A stretch of 64,000 nt of DNA from Orientallactaga sibirica (taxonomy: Eukaryota; Chordata; Mammalia; Rodentia; Dipodidae): positions 124,001 to 188,000 of the forward strand of contig JAEOAD010002183.1 of assembly GCA_036365145.1 (NCBI GenBank), in the 5' to 3' direction. Below the pieces are notes generated by a model that saw only the letters and a list, made by a program, of their open reading frames with translations, was not told the DNA's origin and made no database searches. Numbering within the stretch: the first letter of the stretch is position 1; each line of letters opens with the position of its first letter. A program made the translations under genes and the position numbers. This document shows positions 17,961 to 29,797 of this stretch, one piece after another.

Positions 17961-18216
17961 AGCAGAAGAGGACCTGGGTTTGTGCAAAATGCTGTCACTA
18001 ATACTTATAGTCACCTTCTTACACTGTTCTTCAACAACAACAACCATGACTCCAGATCTCGTTGATTTAGAGAAAGACTTATTATCTTCTGATTTTGGGG
18101 GCCTGGAAATGGATATGAAGGACAGAAGCCCTTTTCTACAGCTTCTGGCTGAGAGTTCTACACAAAATTGTACTCAAAGTGTGGACTGATGCTGTGGTCT
18201 TATGTAAGCATTCATT
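17961..18216. other. Unassigned sequence
   Basis: A 69-codon open frame here starts with a hydrophobic run, but it has no recognisable domain, family or splice context. Confidence 0.35.
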
Positions 18217-18378
18217 GCCAGGCGTGATAGTGCATGCCTTTAATCCCAGCACTTGGGAGGCAGAGATAGGAGGATTGCCATGAGTTCGAGGCCACCCTGA
18301 GACTACATAGTTAATTCCAGGTCAGCCTGGGACAGAGTGAGACCCTACCTCGAAAAATCAAAAAAAAAAAAAAAAAAA
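18217..18378 (+). repeat. B1 SINE
   Basis: A complete and little-diverged B1 (GCCAGGCGTGATAGTGCATG) with an A19 tail. The target duplication gtaagcattcatt flanks it (18204-18216 and 18383-18395). It appears to be one of the younger B1 copies here. Confidence 0.95.
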
Positions 18379-18395
18379 TCACGTAAGCATTCATT

Positions 18396-19011
18396 CAAGA
18401 AGGAAACATTGCTCAGTTTATTCATACAATCCTTGGCCAAATGTTGTTCCTCGGGACCTAGTGGACTGAGTCTTGGTTCTTACTAGCTACAGGCTGCCCT
18501 CTCTTTTCAGACAATAAGGTAGCTCAGAAGGGTGGCTTACTTTATCAGCTAGAAAACATGAGTGTGTGTGAGGTGGAAGTCACAATCTTTTATAGCCTAA
18601 TCCATCACTTTTGCTGTTGATGGTGTATTCATTAGAAACAAATCTCTGGGTCCAGCCCACACACCTGGGAGGGGATTAGCCAAGGGCATCAGTGCTAGGA
18701 GGTGGGGCTCACTGAGAGCCATTTCATACGGAAAAACTTCTTCTTACACAAGCCAGAAAGTGAATGCCCAGACTCCCCATTTACCTTGCCCTCATGCTGG
18801 CCCTGAGGCCTGCAGCATGTGCTTAGATTTACTTCTGTTCAATGCTATGAGTTGCCTGCCTTTGAGGGTAACCATCCCTCACTGCAGTCTCTGTTCCTAT
18901 GAGGCCCTCTTGAAACTTGGCTACTTTATGTTTCAATCCCCCAACAAAGTGTGAGGGAAAATTGGCCCAAGTAAGTCCAAACACTTAATAATAACTAATA
19001 CTTCATTCTTA

Positions 19012-19012
<1 letters not shown>
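18396..19012. other. Unassigned intergenic sequence, possible ancient repeat
   Basis: 18640-18740 (GTCCAGCCCACACACCTGGG, then GGTGGGGCTC) is reminiscent of an old mammalian interspersed repeat, but I cannot name it. Nothing else is recognised. Confidence 0.3.

Positions 19013-19049
<37 letters not shown>
19013..19049. repeat. (TA)n microsatellite
   Basis: About 18 TA units. Confidence 0.95.
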
Positions 19050-19051
<2 letters not shown>

Positions 19052-19059
19052 ATATAGAG

Positions 19060-19290
19060 TAATAATTATCAGACTGTAATTCACATAATAGACTCACCAA
19101 GAATGTTTAAAAATGCAAATTTGTAGGCTGGAGAGATGGCTTAATGGTTAAGGCACTTGCCTCTCTCTCTCTCTCTCCTTGCAAATAATAAGTAAATAAA
19201 AAATAAAGGTAAAAATGCAAATTCCTGGGTCCTTCTTAGATTCAGTTAATCAGAGTAGCCAAGAGCATCCCAGGCGACACCTAAGCCTGC
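19060..19290 (+). repeat. MER5A-like DNA transposon relic split by a SINE
   Basis: AATTATCAGACTGTAATTCAC, then AAAAATGCAAATTCCTGGGT and TCAGTTAATCAGAGTAGCCA, follow the MER5A order. Confidence 0.6.
19122..19209 (+). repeat. Internally deleted B2-like SINE
   Basis: The head (GGCTGGAGAGATGGCTTAAT) runs to CACTTGCC and then directly into the CTCTCT tail, so about 110 bp of body is missing. The target duplication taaaaatgcaaatt (19108-19121, 19210-19223) is perfect, which suggests the deletion was in the source RNA or happened without disturbing the ends. Confidence 0.85.
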
Positions 19291-20140
19291 TAAAGTAGAA
19301 AAGCCTTTTGCATGGAAGGAGTGATTTCAATAGTAGTGTGCTTAAAACCTGAAAGGCTGAATTTCTCCCTAGCAAGTGTGGCAAAAATGTGGGCAAGGGT
19401 CGTACAATGAAAGATGCTTTGGACTGAGTGGTGGTGGGGGTAAAAGGTAAAGAGAAATGCCTTCCTGATAACCTTTAGTATCCCTTGTGAATAAACTGCA
19501 TTATTCTTACACAGCACTGAATCTACTAAAACAATTGCTCTTCCCTGGGGTTAGTGGTACTAAGTATGTGATGCCATCCATCAGTGTGAATCCTGTCGGG
19601 ATTTCGCTACCAATACCTGCTTTGTGATGAAGGCCGCTGGAACAGAATGTGTCCAAGAGGTCCTGGACCTTTGCAATTAAAATGAGTTGCTAATTGTGTA
19701 GGTGCCTGTAGAGGAGATGATTATGTCAGCCTCACTGACTGTTGCCTCCTCTAGATTACACTCTGTTGCCTGAAATGTAATCAATCCCTATTTTGGAAAT
19801 CAATCCCTCATCTACCACTGGAGAATTCTTGCTTATTTTTGTCCACATTAGAGCTCTCCCATTGTCCCAGTTATACAATGAAGACTCAGGTCAGAAGAGA
19901 GGACATTCCTGTAGCTACTGAAAACCACAGCTGCCTCGCAGGGTCAGAGCCAATTCTGAAATTGTAACAGGGCCAAACATTTACATGCTGCACAGTGTGA
20001 GTTCCCGAACATCCTCCTGGCTCATGGAGCACAGGAGACCTGGGGGCAACAGAGTACCTGTTTATAAATACAAAGTTCTTCAGAAAGAAGTTTCCTACTT
20101 TAAAAACCGAGTACACAAGGACAATCAAAATGACTTGGCC
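19291..20140. other. Unassigned intergenic sequence
   Basis: No repeat, RNA or exon recognised on either strand. Confidence 0.35.
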
Positions 20141-20820
20141 GATATCATTCCAAATCAGTGATGTTTTGGAAGTCTAGCATTGAGCATTCGTTACAGAAAC
20201 AAAGATGAGAAGGTAAAGTACCACACTGCAGAGGCCCTGTTTGAAGCACACCTAAGACTACTAGGTTAAAGAGGCATTTGGCATGGTGGGGACACTGGAG
20301 TGGTGGCGAGGTGAAAGAAACAGCACTCCATAGAGCAAGGGCAGAGACGAGACCAGAGCCAGGGACTGGATCTGGGGGACAGGCAGGAAGTGCCCTATGG
20401 GGCCCTGGAGAAGCCAGCAGTAATATATTCAGTAATAGGGGACACAGCCTAACAAAGGTCAACGTGAGTGTGGAATCAGGAACTGAAGAGCCAGAGAAAC
20501 CTGCCAGAGAAAACCGAGGCCACTGGGGTCGCCGAGCAGGAGCCTGGCGGGAAGCACCAGCTGGCCTCTGGGAGGCTGTGGCTAGACCAGGAGGAACTGA
20601 ACGTGCTGGTGTCAGAATTGCCCAGTCAGCATCCATTCACGTTTCCGTACTTTCCCATTCTCCTCGGCCTTCTTCGAAACGCCCATTGAATCTCACTTTT
20701 TCTCTTCGCTTGTAGAGTATTCCTCTTCCACCACAAGGAAAGGCGCTTGCGGAAGCTGATGCCAAGCACATGCCGTAATGGATTCCCCTGAGGAAATCCT
20801 ATCAGGCAGAGCATATTGTT
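20141..20820. other. GC-richer block with long open frames on both strands
   Basis: Sequence from about 20290 to 20620 is visibly richer in G+C and CpG than its surroundings. It is open for 163 codons on the minus strand (20145-20636) and 145 on the plus strand (20278-20715). Neither translation resembles a protein family I know, and both are rich in Pro, Ala, Gly and Arg, as expected from composition alone. It could be an old regulatory element, a lineage-specific non-coding transcript or a decayed retrocopy. I do not call it a gene. Confidence 0.35.
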
Positions 20821-21837
20821 ATTGCAATATATTTTATTACTCTATTAGTACATGTTATAAAATATGTACTTATGAACAATTACTGCTTCAATGCCATATA
20901 TCCAATCCACCGATGCAGGAATTTGGAGCAACAGAGTAATTTTTAGTAAAGAAACTGAGATGAGTAAAGGTGAAATTCAAGATTCTATGGCATGTGTGAA
21001 GTGAAATGATCCATTTGAAAGACTGCACATAACTATGCTGCCATAGATACACTTCCATTTAAGACAGACCATTCCAAGCATAACTGTTAAGAATACATTA
21101 AAGCTAGGAAATTACAGTCAGATAAAAATCTCTTAACAAAACGTCAACTGTTTCATCCACAAAGAACAGCAGGAAGCCTGTCTTTAAGCCTCTTCGTTTT
21201 GACTAATGGTTTAAAACCCATGCTAATTTTGGTGAATATAAGGATTGATTATAGTAAGCATTTAACAGATGAGAAAATGAATGATTTAAGACACAGACTA
21301 TTAAAAACAAATCTAGTCCCTGCAAAATTTATCAATTCAACAAGGATCTGGTGTAGGGGTGTGTGTAAAGGACAGAAAAAGCTGGTATTGAACAGAGAAA
21401 CTGGGAAAATTATATATGGAGAAAAAGATAAATCAGTTAAAGTAGGAGCCATGCTGTTTATTGTGATAAATCACATTATTAGAAATCTTCTTAACAAGAT
21501 ATTCAATTGAAAAGACAATGGAGGTATAAATAAATCAGGCTTTTAGTTGACTGCCTTTGCTCCTGGATTTAAGAAGAGCATGATGCCCTGCACAATTGTA
21601 AACGAATGCGTTGCCACAAAGCATTCTGGGACAACACTTAGTAAGAGCACGCCCACAGCATGCTTCCAAAGAGGAGAGGCTCCTGGGAACCCGGGCTTTG
21701 CTCAGAATGACATTCTAATGATTCTTACCAACCATAAAAGGAGAATGCTTCATAAAGCCAGTCATGACAGTTTTGTGTATTTTCTTCTAGTTCATTCACC
21801 AGACATTTTTGAGTGTTGGCAGGCAAGTAGGTCCTGT
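20821..21837. other. Unassigned AT-rich intergenic sequence
   Basis: No family recognised. A 103-codon open frame at 21199-21510 has no recognisable domain. Confidence 0.35.
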
Positions 21838-22212
21838 AATAAACACTAAAGATTTTGTATGGAAGGACATGTCTTTGCCATCTATATCATTCCCTGCAAG
21901 GCTTGGGGAACATTGTGGAAGAGGGGGTAGAAAGAATGTGAGCATCAGAGGATGGGGAGGGGTGCTTTGGGAAGTTGTCTTCTGGACACGATGTGGTTGT
22001 TCATTCATGACCTCACGGAGACTATCATCTGCACAATATTGGATCCATCCACATTCTGTCATAGAGGAAGGGAAAAGCCATCAAAATAGAAGAGGGACCA
22101 GTTCCAAAGAAGAAGAGGTTCAGTGGAAGGGGGACTGGAGAAGGTAAGGGAGGGGGCTATGGTCAAATACTTTATATTCATGTACAAAAATTATCAAAAA
22201 AAAAAAGAAAAG
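21838..22212 (+). repeat. L1 3'UTR fragment
   Basis: CATTGTGGAAGAGGGGGTAG, AGAAAGAATGTGAGC and TTCATGACCTCAC correspond in order to 52690-52800 of the near full-length L1 in this window. It ends in an A-rich tail at 22195-22212. Older and shorter than that copy. Confidence 0.7.
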
Positions 22213-22224
22213 AAAAGAAAAAAA

Positions 22225-22436
22225 GGAGAGAATGGAGTGGTTAAAGGTGTTCTCCTGCAAAATCTAATGACCCAGGTTCGATCCCCCAGTACCTACATAA
22301 AATCAGATGCACAAAGTGGCACATGCATCTGGAGTTCATTTGCAGGGGCTGGAGGCCCTGGGGTGCCCACTCTCTCTGTCTTCTCTCTTTCTCCTCTTGC
22401 AAACAAATAAATAGAAATATTAAAAGAAAAGAAAAA
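22225..22436 (+). repeat. B2-like SINE, head degraded
   Basis: B-box CCAGGTTCGATCCCCCAGTA, then AGATGCACAAAGTGGCACAT, CTGGAGTTCATTTGCAGGGG and the AAATAAATAG tail. It sits in the A-tail of the L1 fragment. Confidence 0.85.
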
Positions 22437-22774
22437 AGGTCTCTGGAAGCTTGCCATTGCTGTTTACCTTTGTGGCTTGAGGAGTGGCTCTGCTTCTGTG
22501 TAAGGCTCCAGGATCCAGTCCAATGTGAAGACAAAACAGAGTCTTGCTTGACAAGCTGAAGGATGCCATCTGCAAATTTTTTTGTCTTGACTCAGGTCAA
22601 GGCAGTTGTTTAGATTTGTGAGCTACTGATTAGAACTAAGCATCACATGGCTTTTGTGAGCATGACTTGATCAGAAGTACCAGTTCTGCCTGCTCTCCAA
22701 GTGTGTGTTTATAGTCTAAGTAATCAGTGCTGTGGTGCAAGCATGAGCACAGAATGTGCTCATCTAGGAGCTAG
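22437..22774. other. Unassigned intergenic sequence
   Basis: Nothing recognised. Confidence 0.35.
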
Positions 22775-22945
22775 GTTGAATCCTAGGTATAATATTTAAC
22801 AGCTATGTGACTGCACACAAGAGATGCCACCTCTGTACCTCAGTTCCACTTTTAAAATGGGGATAATCTTAGTTTCTGCTTTGCAGAGTTTGGAAGGATC
22901 AGCATTCAATGCCTGGCACTGTACATATTCATTGTTGGTTAACTA
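22775..22945 (-). repeat. MIR SINE relic, antisense
   Basis: The + strand reads the inverted MIR core: ACAGCTATGTGACTGCACAC, CCTCAGTTCCACTTTTAAAA, TGGGGATAATCTTAG, CAATGCCTGGCACTGTACAT. Confidence 0.75.
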
Positions 22946-23229
22946 ACCTTAGTTTGATCGTGTAAACATTTCAACAACAAAGCAATGAGAACTCAATTAT
23001 TTTTACTGGTTTACCATTTTATATGGCACCTTAGAAGTATCATATATATGATCAAAAGGTAAATTTGGTCAAATAAATTCACAGAAAGATAACTCCAGAA
23101 AAAGTCTGTTATGACTTTCAGTAAGCAAGCTTTCCATATCTCTTCTTTTAAACCCTATTATATTTGATAAAATTCACTACCAGAGAAGAGCAATGGGGTG
23201 ACTGAAGAAATGGGATGGGGGAATTTTTA

Positions 23230-23570
23230 GATTAGAAAGAAGTTACTCAATGTCCACCAACAATAAAATGGGTAAGTAATTGGGGCCTATGCAGAGAGTG
23301 AAATGTTGTTCTTCAATGAAAATGATGATTCATAACAACAATGGGATGGATAGATGATGAAAGCATAACCTTGAGCAAAGGAAACCAGGTGCAAAAACTA
23401 TATTAAAATATTCCAGGTATAGAAAGTTCAAAAAAAGAATTAGGGATGCCTAATGAGTGTCATAAAAGTGAAGACTGTGGTGATGTGGCCTGGAAAAGCT
23501 GGTGTTGGGGAGAGATGTGTGCGTGTATGTTGGATATGTTTGTCCATTAATAATTTATAATGCTATTCTT
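23230..23570 (+). repeat. Ancient L1 3' end relic
   Basis: AATGTCCACCAACAATAAAA, GAAATGTTGTTCTTCAATGA and TTCCAGGTATAGAAAGTTC keep the order of the old L1 ORF2/3' end. Very diverged. Confidence 0.6.
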
Positions 23571-24283
23571 ATTTTATCACTTTTATATTGTAATTTATAA
23601 GAAATGTTTTAGATTTGTGTCAGATGGAAATTCAGAATGTTTAGTAAGGGAAAACAAACATGTGATGAGGAAAGCTATTAGGAACCCACGCTGGATGTCG
23701 TAGGGTACATCTGCAACAGCCCTGCGTGCTCCACCTTCCTGCCATTTTCTGCACATAGCTCTCCAACCCTTTATTAACTTTACCAACTCGATGCCCAACA
23801 TCTCCCAGTCATCAGACGTTGATGGATAATGATAAATAAATGCAGGTTATTGAGCTAAGATTATTCTCACAATGCACATAAGGGATTTTATTCTGCTTAC
23901 AAGTACAGAACAAAACCTGGGCAGTCAAGTTGACAGAACACATTGTTGAGAGATGCTCTTTGTAAGGAGAAAAGTGACAGCCATATATCCTAATTTAGAG
24001 AGTCTGCCCATCTTCTACTATGGACTCTAGGTTTCCTTCAGCTAACCGTTTTGATGAGACAACCTGGATAATAATAGCTCAGTGAATGTCTATTCCCATG
24101 TTCTAGAGAATGGCTTTTAGCAAGAGTATTCCATTAATCTATTTGTAATGTTTTCAATGTGCAAAGCTTTTTGTAGCCTACACCAAGTGATGTGGAAAAC
24201 ACCTGTCTTATAGCATGGACTCTAAGGAACCACTTAAGTGCATAAATGTAAGAAAAGAAAGTTAAGCAAAGTTCATAAAATAA
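23571..24283. other. Unassigned intergenic sequence
   Basis: Nothing recognised on either strand. Confidence 0.35.
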
Positions 24284-24460
24284 GGGTTGGAGAGGTAGCT
24301 CAGTGGTTAGGGTGCTTGTCTGCAAAGTCTGACAACCTAGGGTTAAATTGCCCACTACCCACGTAAAGCCAGATGCACAAAGGGTGCATGCATCTGGAGT
24401 TCCTTTGCAGCAGCTGGAGGCCCTGACATGCCCCTTTCTCTGTCTTTCTTCTGAGTTTCA
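24284..24460 (+). repeat. B2-like SINE, tail truncated
   Basis: Starts GGTTGGAGAGGTAGCTCAGT and continues through CAGATGCACAAAGGGTGCAT and CTGGAGTTCCTTTGCAGCAG. The AATAAA tail is absent. Confidence 0.8.
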
Positions 24461-24632
24461 TGGGTCCCACCTGGTTCAAGCCTTTCTTTCACGATAATCG
24501 TTAGGGACCTTATGGTGATGATGAATGCATATAGAACTTCTGAGCCCTATAAAGCTGAAATTGTACCAGCCTGTACTTTGGAGCTTTTGAGAGCCAAAGA
24601 AGTAGCAATCTAATGAGACTGATTTTATTTTT

Positions 24633-24839
24633 TAAAAGATTTTATTCATTTATTTGAGAGAGAGAAAAAGAAGGGGAGAGAGAGGGAATGAGCACACCAG
24701 AGTCTCTATCTACTGCAAATGAACTCCAGACACATGCACCAGACACATGCATCTGGCTAATGTCAGTACTGAGGAGTTGGACCTGCGTCCTTGGGCTTCT
24801 CAGGCAAGTGCCTTAACTGCTAAGCCAGCTCTCCAGCCC
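24633..24839 (-). repeat. B2-like SINE, antisense
   Basis: A perfect 13-bp target duplication tgattttattttt (24620-24632, 24840-24852) brackets it. The body holds a local duplication of the ACACATGCACCAG segment. Confidence 0.9.
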
Positions 24840-24852
24840 TGATTTTATTTTT

Positions 24853-25615
24853 CATTATGAGATTGTTAGAAAGAGTGTTTACCTTCTCACATGGGAAATT
24901 CTCAAATCTCAATACCAACACCTACTAGTTTTCCCTAAACACATAGACTCAAACTGCTGTGTTCTGTGCATTAGTTAGAAGGAATTTCAGTGCAAACTTG
25001 AAGAATACTATAGCAAGCCTTGACTTTTATGTCTCATATCCATATTCTGTTTTTCTGGACTTCTGTATTTGCCCATTTTGATTGTATAATTTGCATTTTC
25101 CAGAACATAGGAATGTCAGTAACTACCCAGCCCCAAATGGAAATATCTTAGATATGTCTTTTGTTCTGGTCCAGATTTGTAAAAATCACTAAATAAACAT
25201 CCAGCTGTTTAAGACAACCACCAATATTTGCCACAAGTATATCAAATTTTCCAAATTTAGTTTAGTTTTTTGGTTCCCTCTGCATTTCCTTGATCAAATT
25301 GGAACTCTGGGAGATCATCCCTGATTCTTCCTTCTCTCTACAAAATGTCTTTCCAGTTGCCAACAGTTCATCAACTCAACCATCTATCTCAAGTAGTGCT
25401 TTTACCACTGGCAAGCTCTTGTCACTCATTTCAGACTCACCCATCCTGCTTGCACACACAGTACTCCTGACTTCCCTGTGCTAGTCCTGCTTCCATCCCA
25501 TCAGTGCCATGCGCCCCTTCTGTTCACCCTCTGTCATGTGTAAATCTAACATGTAACTGCTTGGTTGGATATTTTGAATTAATATGTTTCCATTGCACCA
25601 AAAATCTAAGATTCT
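24853..25615. other. Unassigned intergenic sequence
   Basis: Nothing recognised. The last 10 bases are the B1 target duplication. Confidence 0.35.
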
Positions 25616-25800
25616 GGCTGGGCATGGTGGCATATGACTTTCATCCCAGCACTTGGGAGGCTAAGGTAGGAGGATACCTGTGAGTTCAAGGCCAGCCTGA
25701 AGACTACATAGTAAATTCCAGGTCAGCCTGGGCTAGAGCAAAACCTACCTAAAAGAAAAAAAAAAACAAAAAAACAAAACAAAACAGAAAGAAACAAAAA
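25616..25800 (+). repeat. B1 SINE
   Basis: A complete B1 with an A/C-rich tail. The duplication ctaagattct (25606-25615) matches ataagattct (25801-25810) with one mismatch at its edge. Confidence 0.85.
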
Positions 25801-25879
25801 ATAAGATTCTTTAGAATAAGTTATAAATGATCTTTTTTTAAGAATCTGAATTTCAAAATATTTATCTCTCTTCTCTTTG

Positions 25880-28800
25880 AACACTTGTGGTGATCCTAGT
25901 ATGCCAAATTTATCTCTAGTCTGTCAATGTAATATACCACATAAATAAGCTTAAGTACAAAAGCTTATGAAAAGCCACATAATCATTTTGATTGATGCAG
26001 AAAAGGCCTTTGACAAAATACAACATCACTTCATGATCAAAACACTAGAGAGAATAGGCATGGACAGTTTATATTTCAACATAATAAAGGCCATATATAA
26101 AGCTTCTGAAACCCAAATAATATTTAATGGGGAGAGACTGAAGGAATTCTCACTGAGATCAGGAACAAGACAGGGGTGTCCACTCTCACCTCTGCTCTTC
26201 AACATAGTACTGGAAGTCCTAGCTCAAGCAATAAGACAGGAGAAAGAAATAAAAGGGATACAAATTAGAAGGAAGAAGTTACGTTAGCCCTATTCACAGA
26301 TGACATGATTCTACAAATGAGTGACCTGAGACCCTCCATCTCAAAACTCTTAAAGGTGATTAACTTTTTCAGCAAAGCAGCAGAATACAAGATCAATGCA
26401 CAAAAATCAGTAGCCTCTCTTTATGCAAAAGACAAAGATACAGAGAAAGAAATAAGTGACATTGTACCATTTTCAATAGCAACAAAAAATAAAACAAAAT
26501 AAAATACCTTGGAATAATATTAACCAAGGATGTGAAAGACATTTACAATGAAAACATAAAAACACTCAAGAAAAAAATTGAGGAGGACTTGAGAAAATGG
26601 AAAGACCTCCCATGCTCCTGGATAGGCAGAATTAACATTATGAAAATGGAAATCTTACCAAAAACAATATACCAATTTAATACAATACCAATAAAAAAAT
26701 CCCAACATTTTTCATCACTAAGATAAAAATGAAAGATCTCAAAATTCATATGTAATGGCAGAAGGCCTCGGATATCCAAGCATATCCTCAGCAAAAGAAA
26801 CACCTCTGGAGGTATCACCATACCTTATCTAAAGCTATACTACAAAGCCATAGTAATAAAAACAACATGGTACTGGCATAAAAACAGGATTATAGACCAA
26901 AAGAACAGAATTGAGGAACTGGATTTTGGGTCAAGTAACTACAGCTACTTGATATTTGACAAAGGCCCTAACAATGTAGACTGGGAAAAAGACAGCATCT
27001 TCAACATATGGTGCTGGACAAACTGGATAACCATATGCAGGAAAATAAAACTCGATCTACACATCTAGCCATGCACAAAAATCAAACCTAAGTGGATCAA
27101 AGACTTCAATATAAGACAGAAACTCTGCTACTACTGGAAGAAAAAATAGGAGGAACTTTCCATGGTATAGTAGTGGGAAAGACTTCCTGAACAAAACCCC
27201 AGTAGCTCAGGAAATTAAACAACCATTGGGATCTCATGAAGCTGAAAAGTTTTTTCATAGACAAACATGCAATAAGCAGAGCCAATAGATTACCCACAGA
27301 ATGGGAGAAAATTTTTGCCACCTATACAACTGACAGAGGCCTAATTTCTAGAATTTACAAAGAACTCAAAAACCTAAGCAATAAAAAGTCAAACAACCCA
27401 CTCACAAAATGGGGCAGAGAACTGAACAGAGAGTTCTCAGAGGAAGAAATACAAATGGCAAACACACATTTAAGAAAAGTTTCAACATCCCTAATCATCA
27501 GGGAAATACAAATTAAAACAACTATGAGATTCCACCTCACCCCAGTAAAGATAGGAAACATTAAAAAATCTAATGAAAACAAATGCTGGTGAGGATGTGG
27601 AGACATAGGAACCCTTATTCACTGTTGGTGGGAATATAACATGGTACAACCACTAAGGAAACCAATATGGAGACTCCTAAAAAGGTTGACTATAGAGTTA
27701 CCAACAGACCCAGTTATTCCCTCACTGGCCATTTACCCTAAAAGCTCCAAACCTCAGTTCAGAGATTTGCTCAACCATGTTTATAGCTGCTCAATTCATA
27801 ATAGCTAAGAACTGGAATCAACCCAGATGTCCACCATAAGACCAAGTTATCAAGTTGTGGTATATCTACATGATGGATTTCTACACAGCAGTAAGGAAAA
27901 ATGGCACAATGAAATTTGAAGAAAATTGGTCGAATCTGGGGAAGGTCATTCTCAGTGAACTCACCCAATTACAGAAAGCAAATTGTCACGTGGTGTCACT
28001 CATCTGTGGCTCCTAACCTGAATCTGCCCGAGATGCTGACATACCTAACAAGCATCTCGAAGACTGGTCAATAGGGAGGGTGTGGCAGGAGGGGAAGGTA
28101 AGGGTGTTTGGGGGAGGACACAAAACTAGACTCAAATGGAAATGGCACCATAACATCCTATATCCTGAAAGACAGACTAAAAGGTTGAAACTTCATCAAG
28201 TCCTTAGAGGCAACACTTGATTCACAGGGCCCTGGAGAGGGTATGATGAAGACTATATTACTTCTATATTACTTATTTTTCTCTTCCTTCTTTTCCCTTG
28301 GTGCTGGCCTGTAACTCCCAGTACCAGCATGCCGTTAACATCCACAATGAGCTGTTGATCAGTGAGACCTACAAAAGAAGACAGATTCCTGTCAGAGTAC
28401 TTGATGACCCACCAAAGGTTAATGGTAAGACCCTACTGCAGAAGACACCATATGTTATTGGTACAGAACATGGAGTGACCTGGCTGGAATCTGGAAGAGA
28501 GTCAGTCCCCAGACATTTAACTTGTCTAGTGCCAGAAGGTGCTACATGAGTGACTGGGGGAAAGTGACCAACTGTCCAACGCTTGATCTAAGCTTCTCAG
28601 CAGGAAGCAACCTGATGTGATGCTCACACAAGTGCAATAGTGGCAGACAGCCATGGTGGGTAACCAACTGCTCTTGATTTGACTAACAGATCTACTCAGT
28701 GGAACGGAACTCATAGCTGGAACTTGGAAACAAGTCAGATCCACATCCAAAAATCGAGCTTGCTTTCCAATATCAAGCTCCCACCAATCGTGGGCTACAG

Positions 28801-29377
28801 GAGGGCCTACACCTATGAAATTCTTTCTAAAATAATAATGGTTATCCCATTGATCTGGTGCTGATCTCTCTCTCCATTGGAGAATTTGCTTCTCTTTTTC
28901 AGATGGACACAGAACCTGAGGAAAGAATCAACCCATTGCACCTCACCAGGGCACCTATAGAAACTATACAGTAATGGGGGAAATGAGCAAGAGTGCTGCT
29001 TTCTTGGTAAACCTGGTACCAACACAAGGGTGAAGGAGATAGACACTGAGAACACTCAACTCCTACCAAACCAGGTATCCAGAGACACAGAGGGTCCCTA
29101 GACTTCATCACTGAAGTAGACCTAAAACCATCCCAACATGACTCAGGGAAATTCATGGAAAAGGGGGCAGAAAGATTTTTAGAGTCACATGTTGGGTCAT
29201 TATGTGCACAGACATTGCCTCTTCCCCATAACTGATCGCTATGCCCACAATGTGCGACCCACAATCCCCAACTAGGAGAGTCCCTTCGGAGGGGGGAGGA
29301 CAGGAAGAAGGCTAATGATAGTCCCAGCATGACTGTATACACACTATCTACATAACTAATAAAAAAAAAAAAAAAAA
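25880..29377 (+). mobile_element. LINE-1 element 1, 5'-truncated, ORF2 broken
   Basis: The insertion begins within the reverse transcriptase region of ORF2 and ends in an A-tail at 29359-29375. The 25967-26287 frame carries the RT landmarks [12 protein letters not shown] and [14 protein letters not shown]. The active-site region follows as FTDDM (usual FADD, Ala to Thr) at about 26293 in another frame. ORF2 homology continues with several frameshifts and stops through the frames at 26532 and 27236 to the C-terminal region near 27600-27960. A ~1.35-kb 3'UTR follows. It is non-functional. No ORF1 or 5'UTR is present. The 204-codon antisense frame at 28899-29513 is chance. Confidence 0.93.
28020..29377 (+). 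repeat. 3'UTR and poly(A) of L1 element 1 (3'UTR type 1)
   Basis: The stretch after the last ORF2 homology. Positions 28430-28860 match the isolated fragment at 42245-42693. It differs from the 3'UTR of L1 element 2, so two 3'UTR lineages are present here. Confidence 0.7.
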
Positions 29378-29596
29378 CAGGAGCGATACAGGCAGACATG
29401 ACCTGTGTATCACTGGAGGCACAGAAAGGGGGCTCCTGGCCCCCTGCACACACTTCCCAAAATGATTGATGGGAATGCCAGCAGCAGGAAATCTCTTCTT
29501 TAACAGTAAACACAGTGTTTGCCTTTGCTGTTGTGTCATGAATTTCTGGTGATAAAAATTCTGCTGCAAGTAAGATTACTTAAGATCACTGACTAG

Positions 29597-29797
29597 GGGG
29601 CTGGGGAGATGGCTTAGCAGTTAAAGGCGCTTGCTTAAAATCCTGCTGTCCCAGGTACATTTCTCCAGTACGCATGTAAAGCCACATTCATAAAATGGTT
29701 CATGTGTCTATCGTTCATTTGCAGCTTGGCAAGAGGCTCTGATGCACCCATAGTCACTCTGCTTCACTGTCTGGCAAATAAATAAATAAATAAAGAT
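29597..29797 (+). repeat. B2-like SINE
   Basis: GGGCTGGGGAGATGGCTTAG head, diverged B-box, (AAATA)n tail. Confidence 0.85.

Noticed and set aside
20145..20636. 163-codon minus-strand frame as a gene
   Set aside because: Composition explains the open frame, the opposite strand is equally open, and no family resemblance or splice structure was seen.
26305..27592. Separate host genes from the frames at 26305, 26532 and 27236
   Set aside because: All are pieces of L1 ORF2 in shifted frames.
28899..29513. 204-codon open frame on the minus strand, the longest in the window
   Set aside because: It lies entirely antisense to the L1 3'UTR and poly(A) tail; the poly-Phe run is the reversed A-tail. 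No domain.
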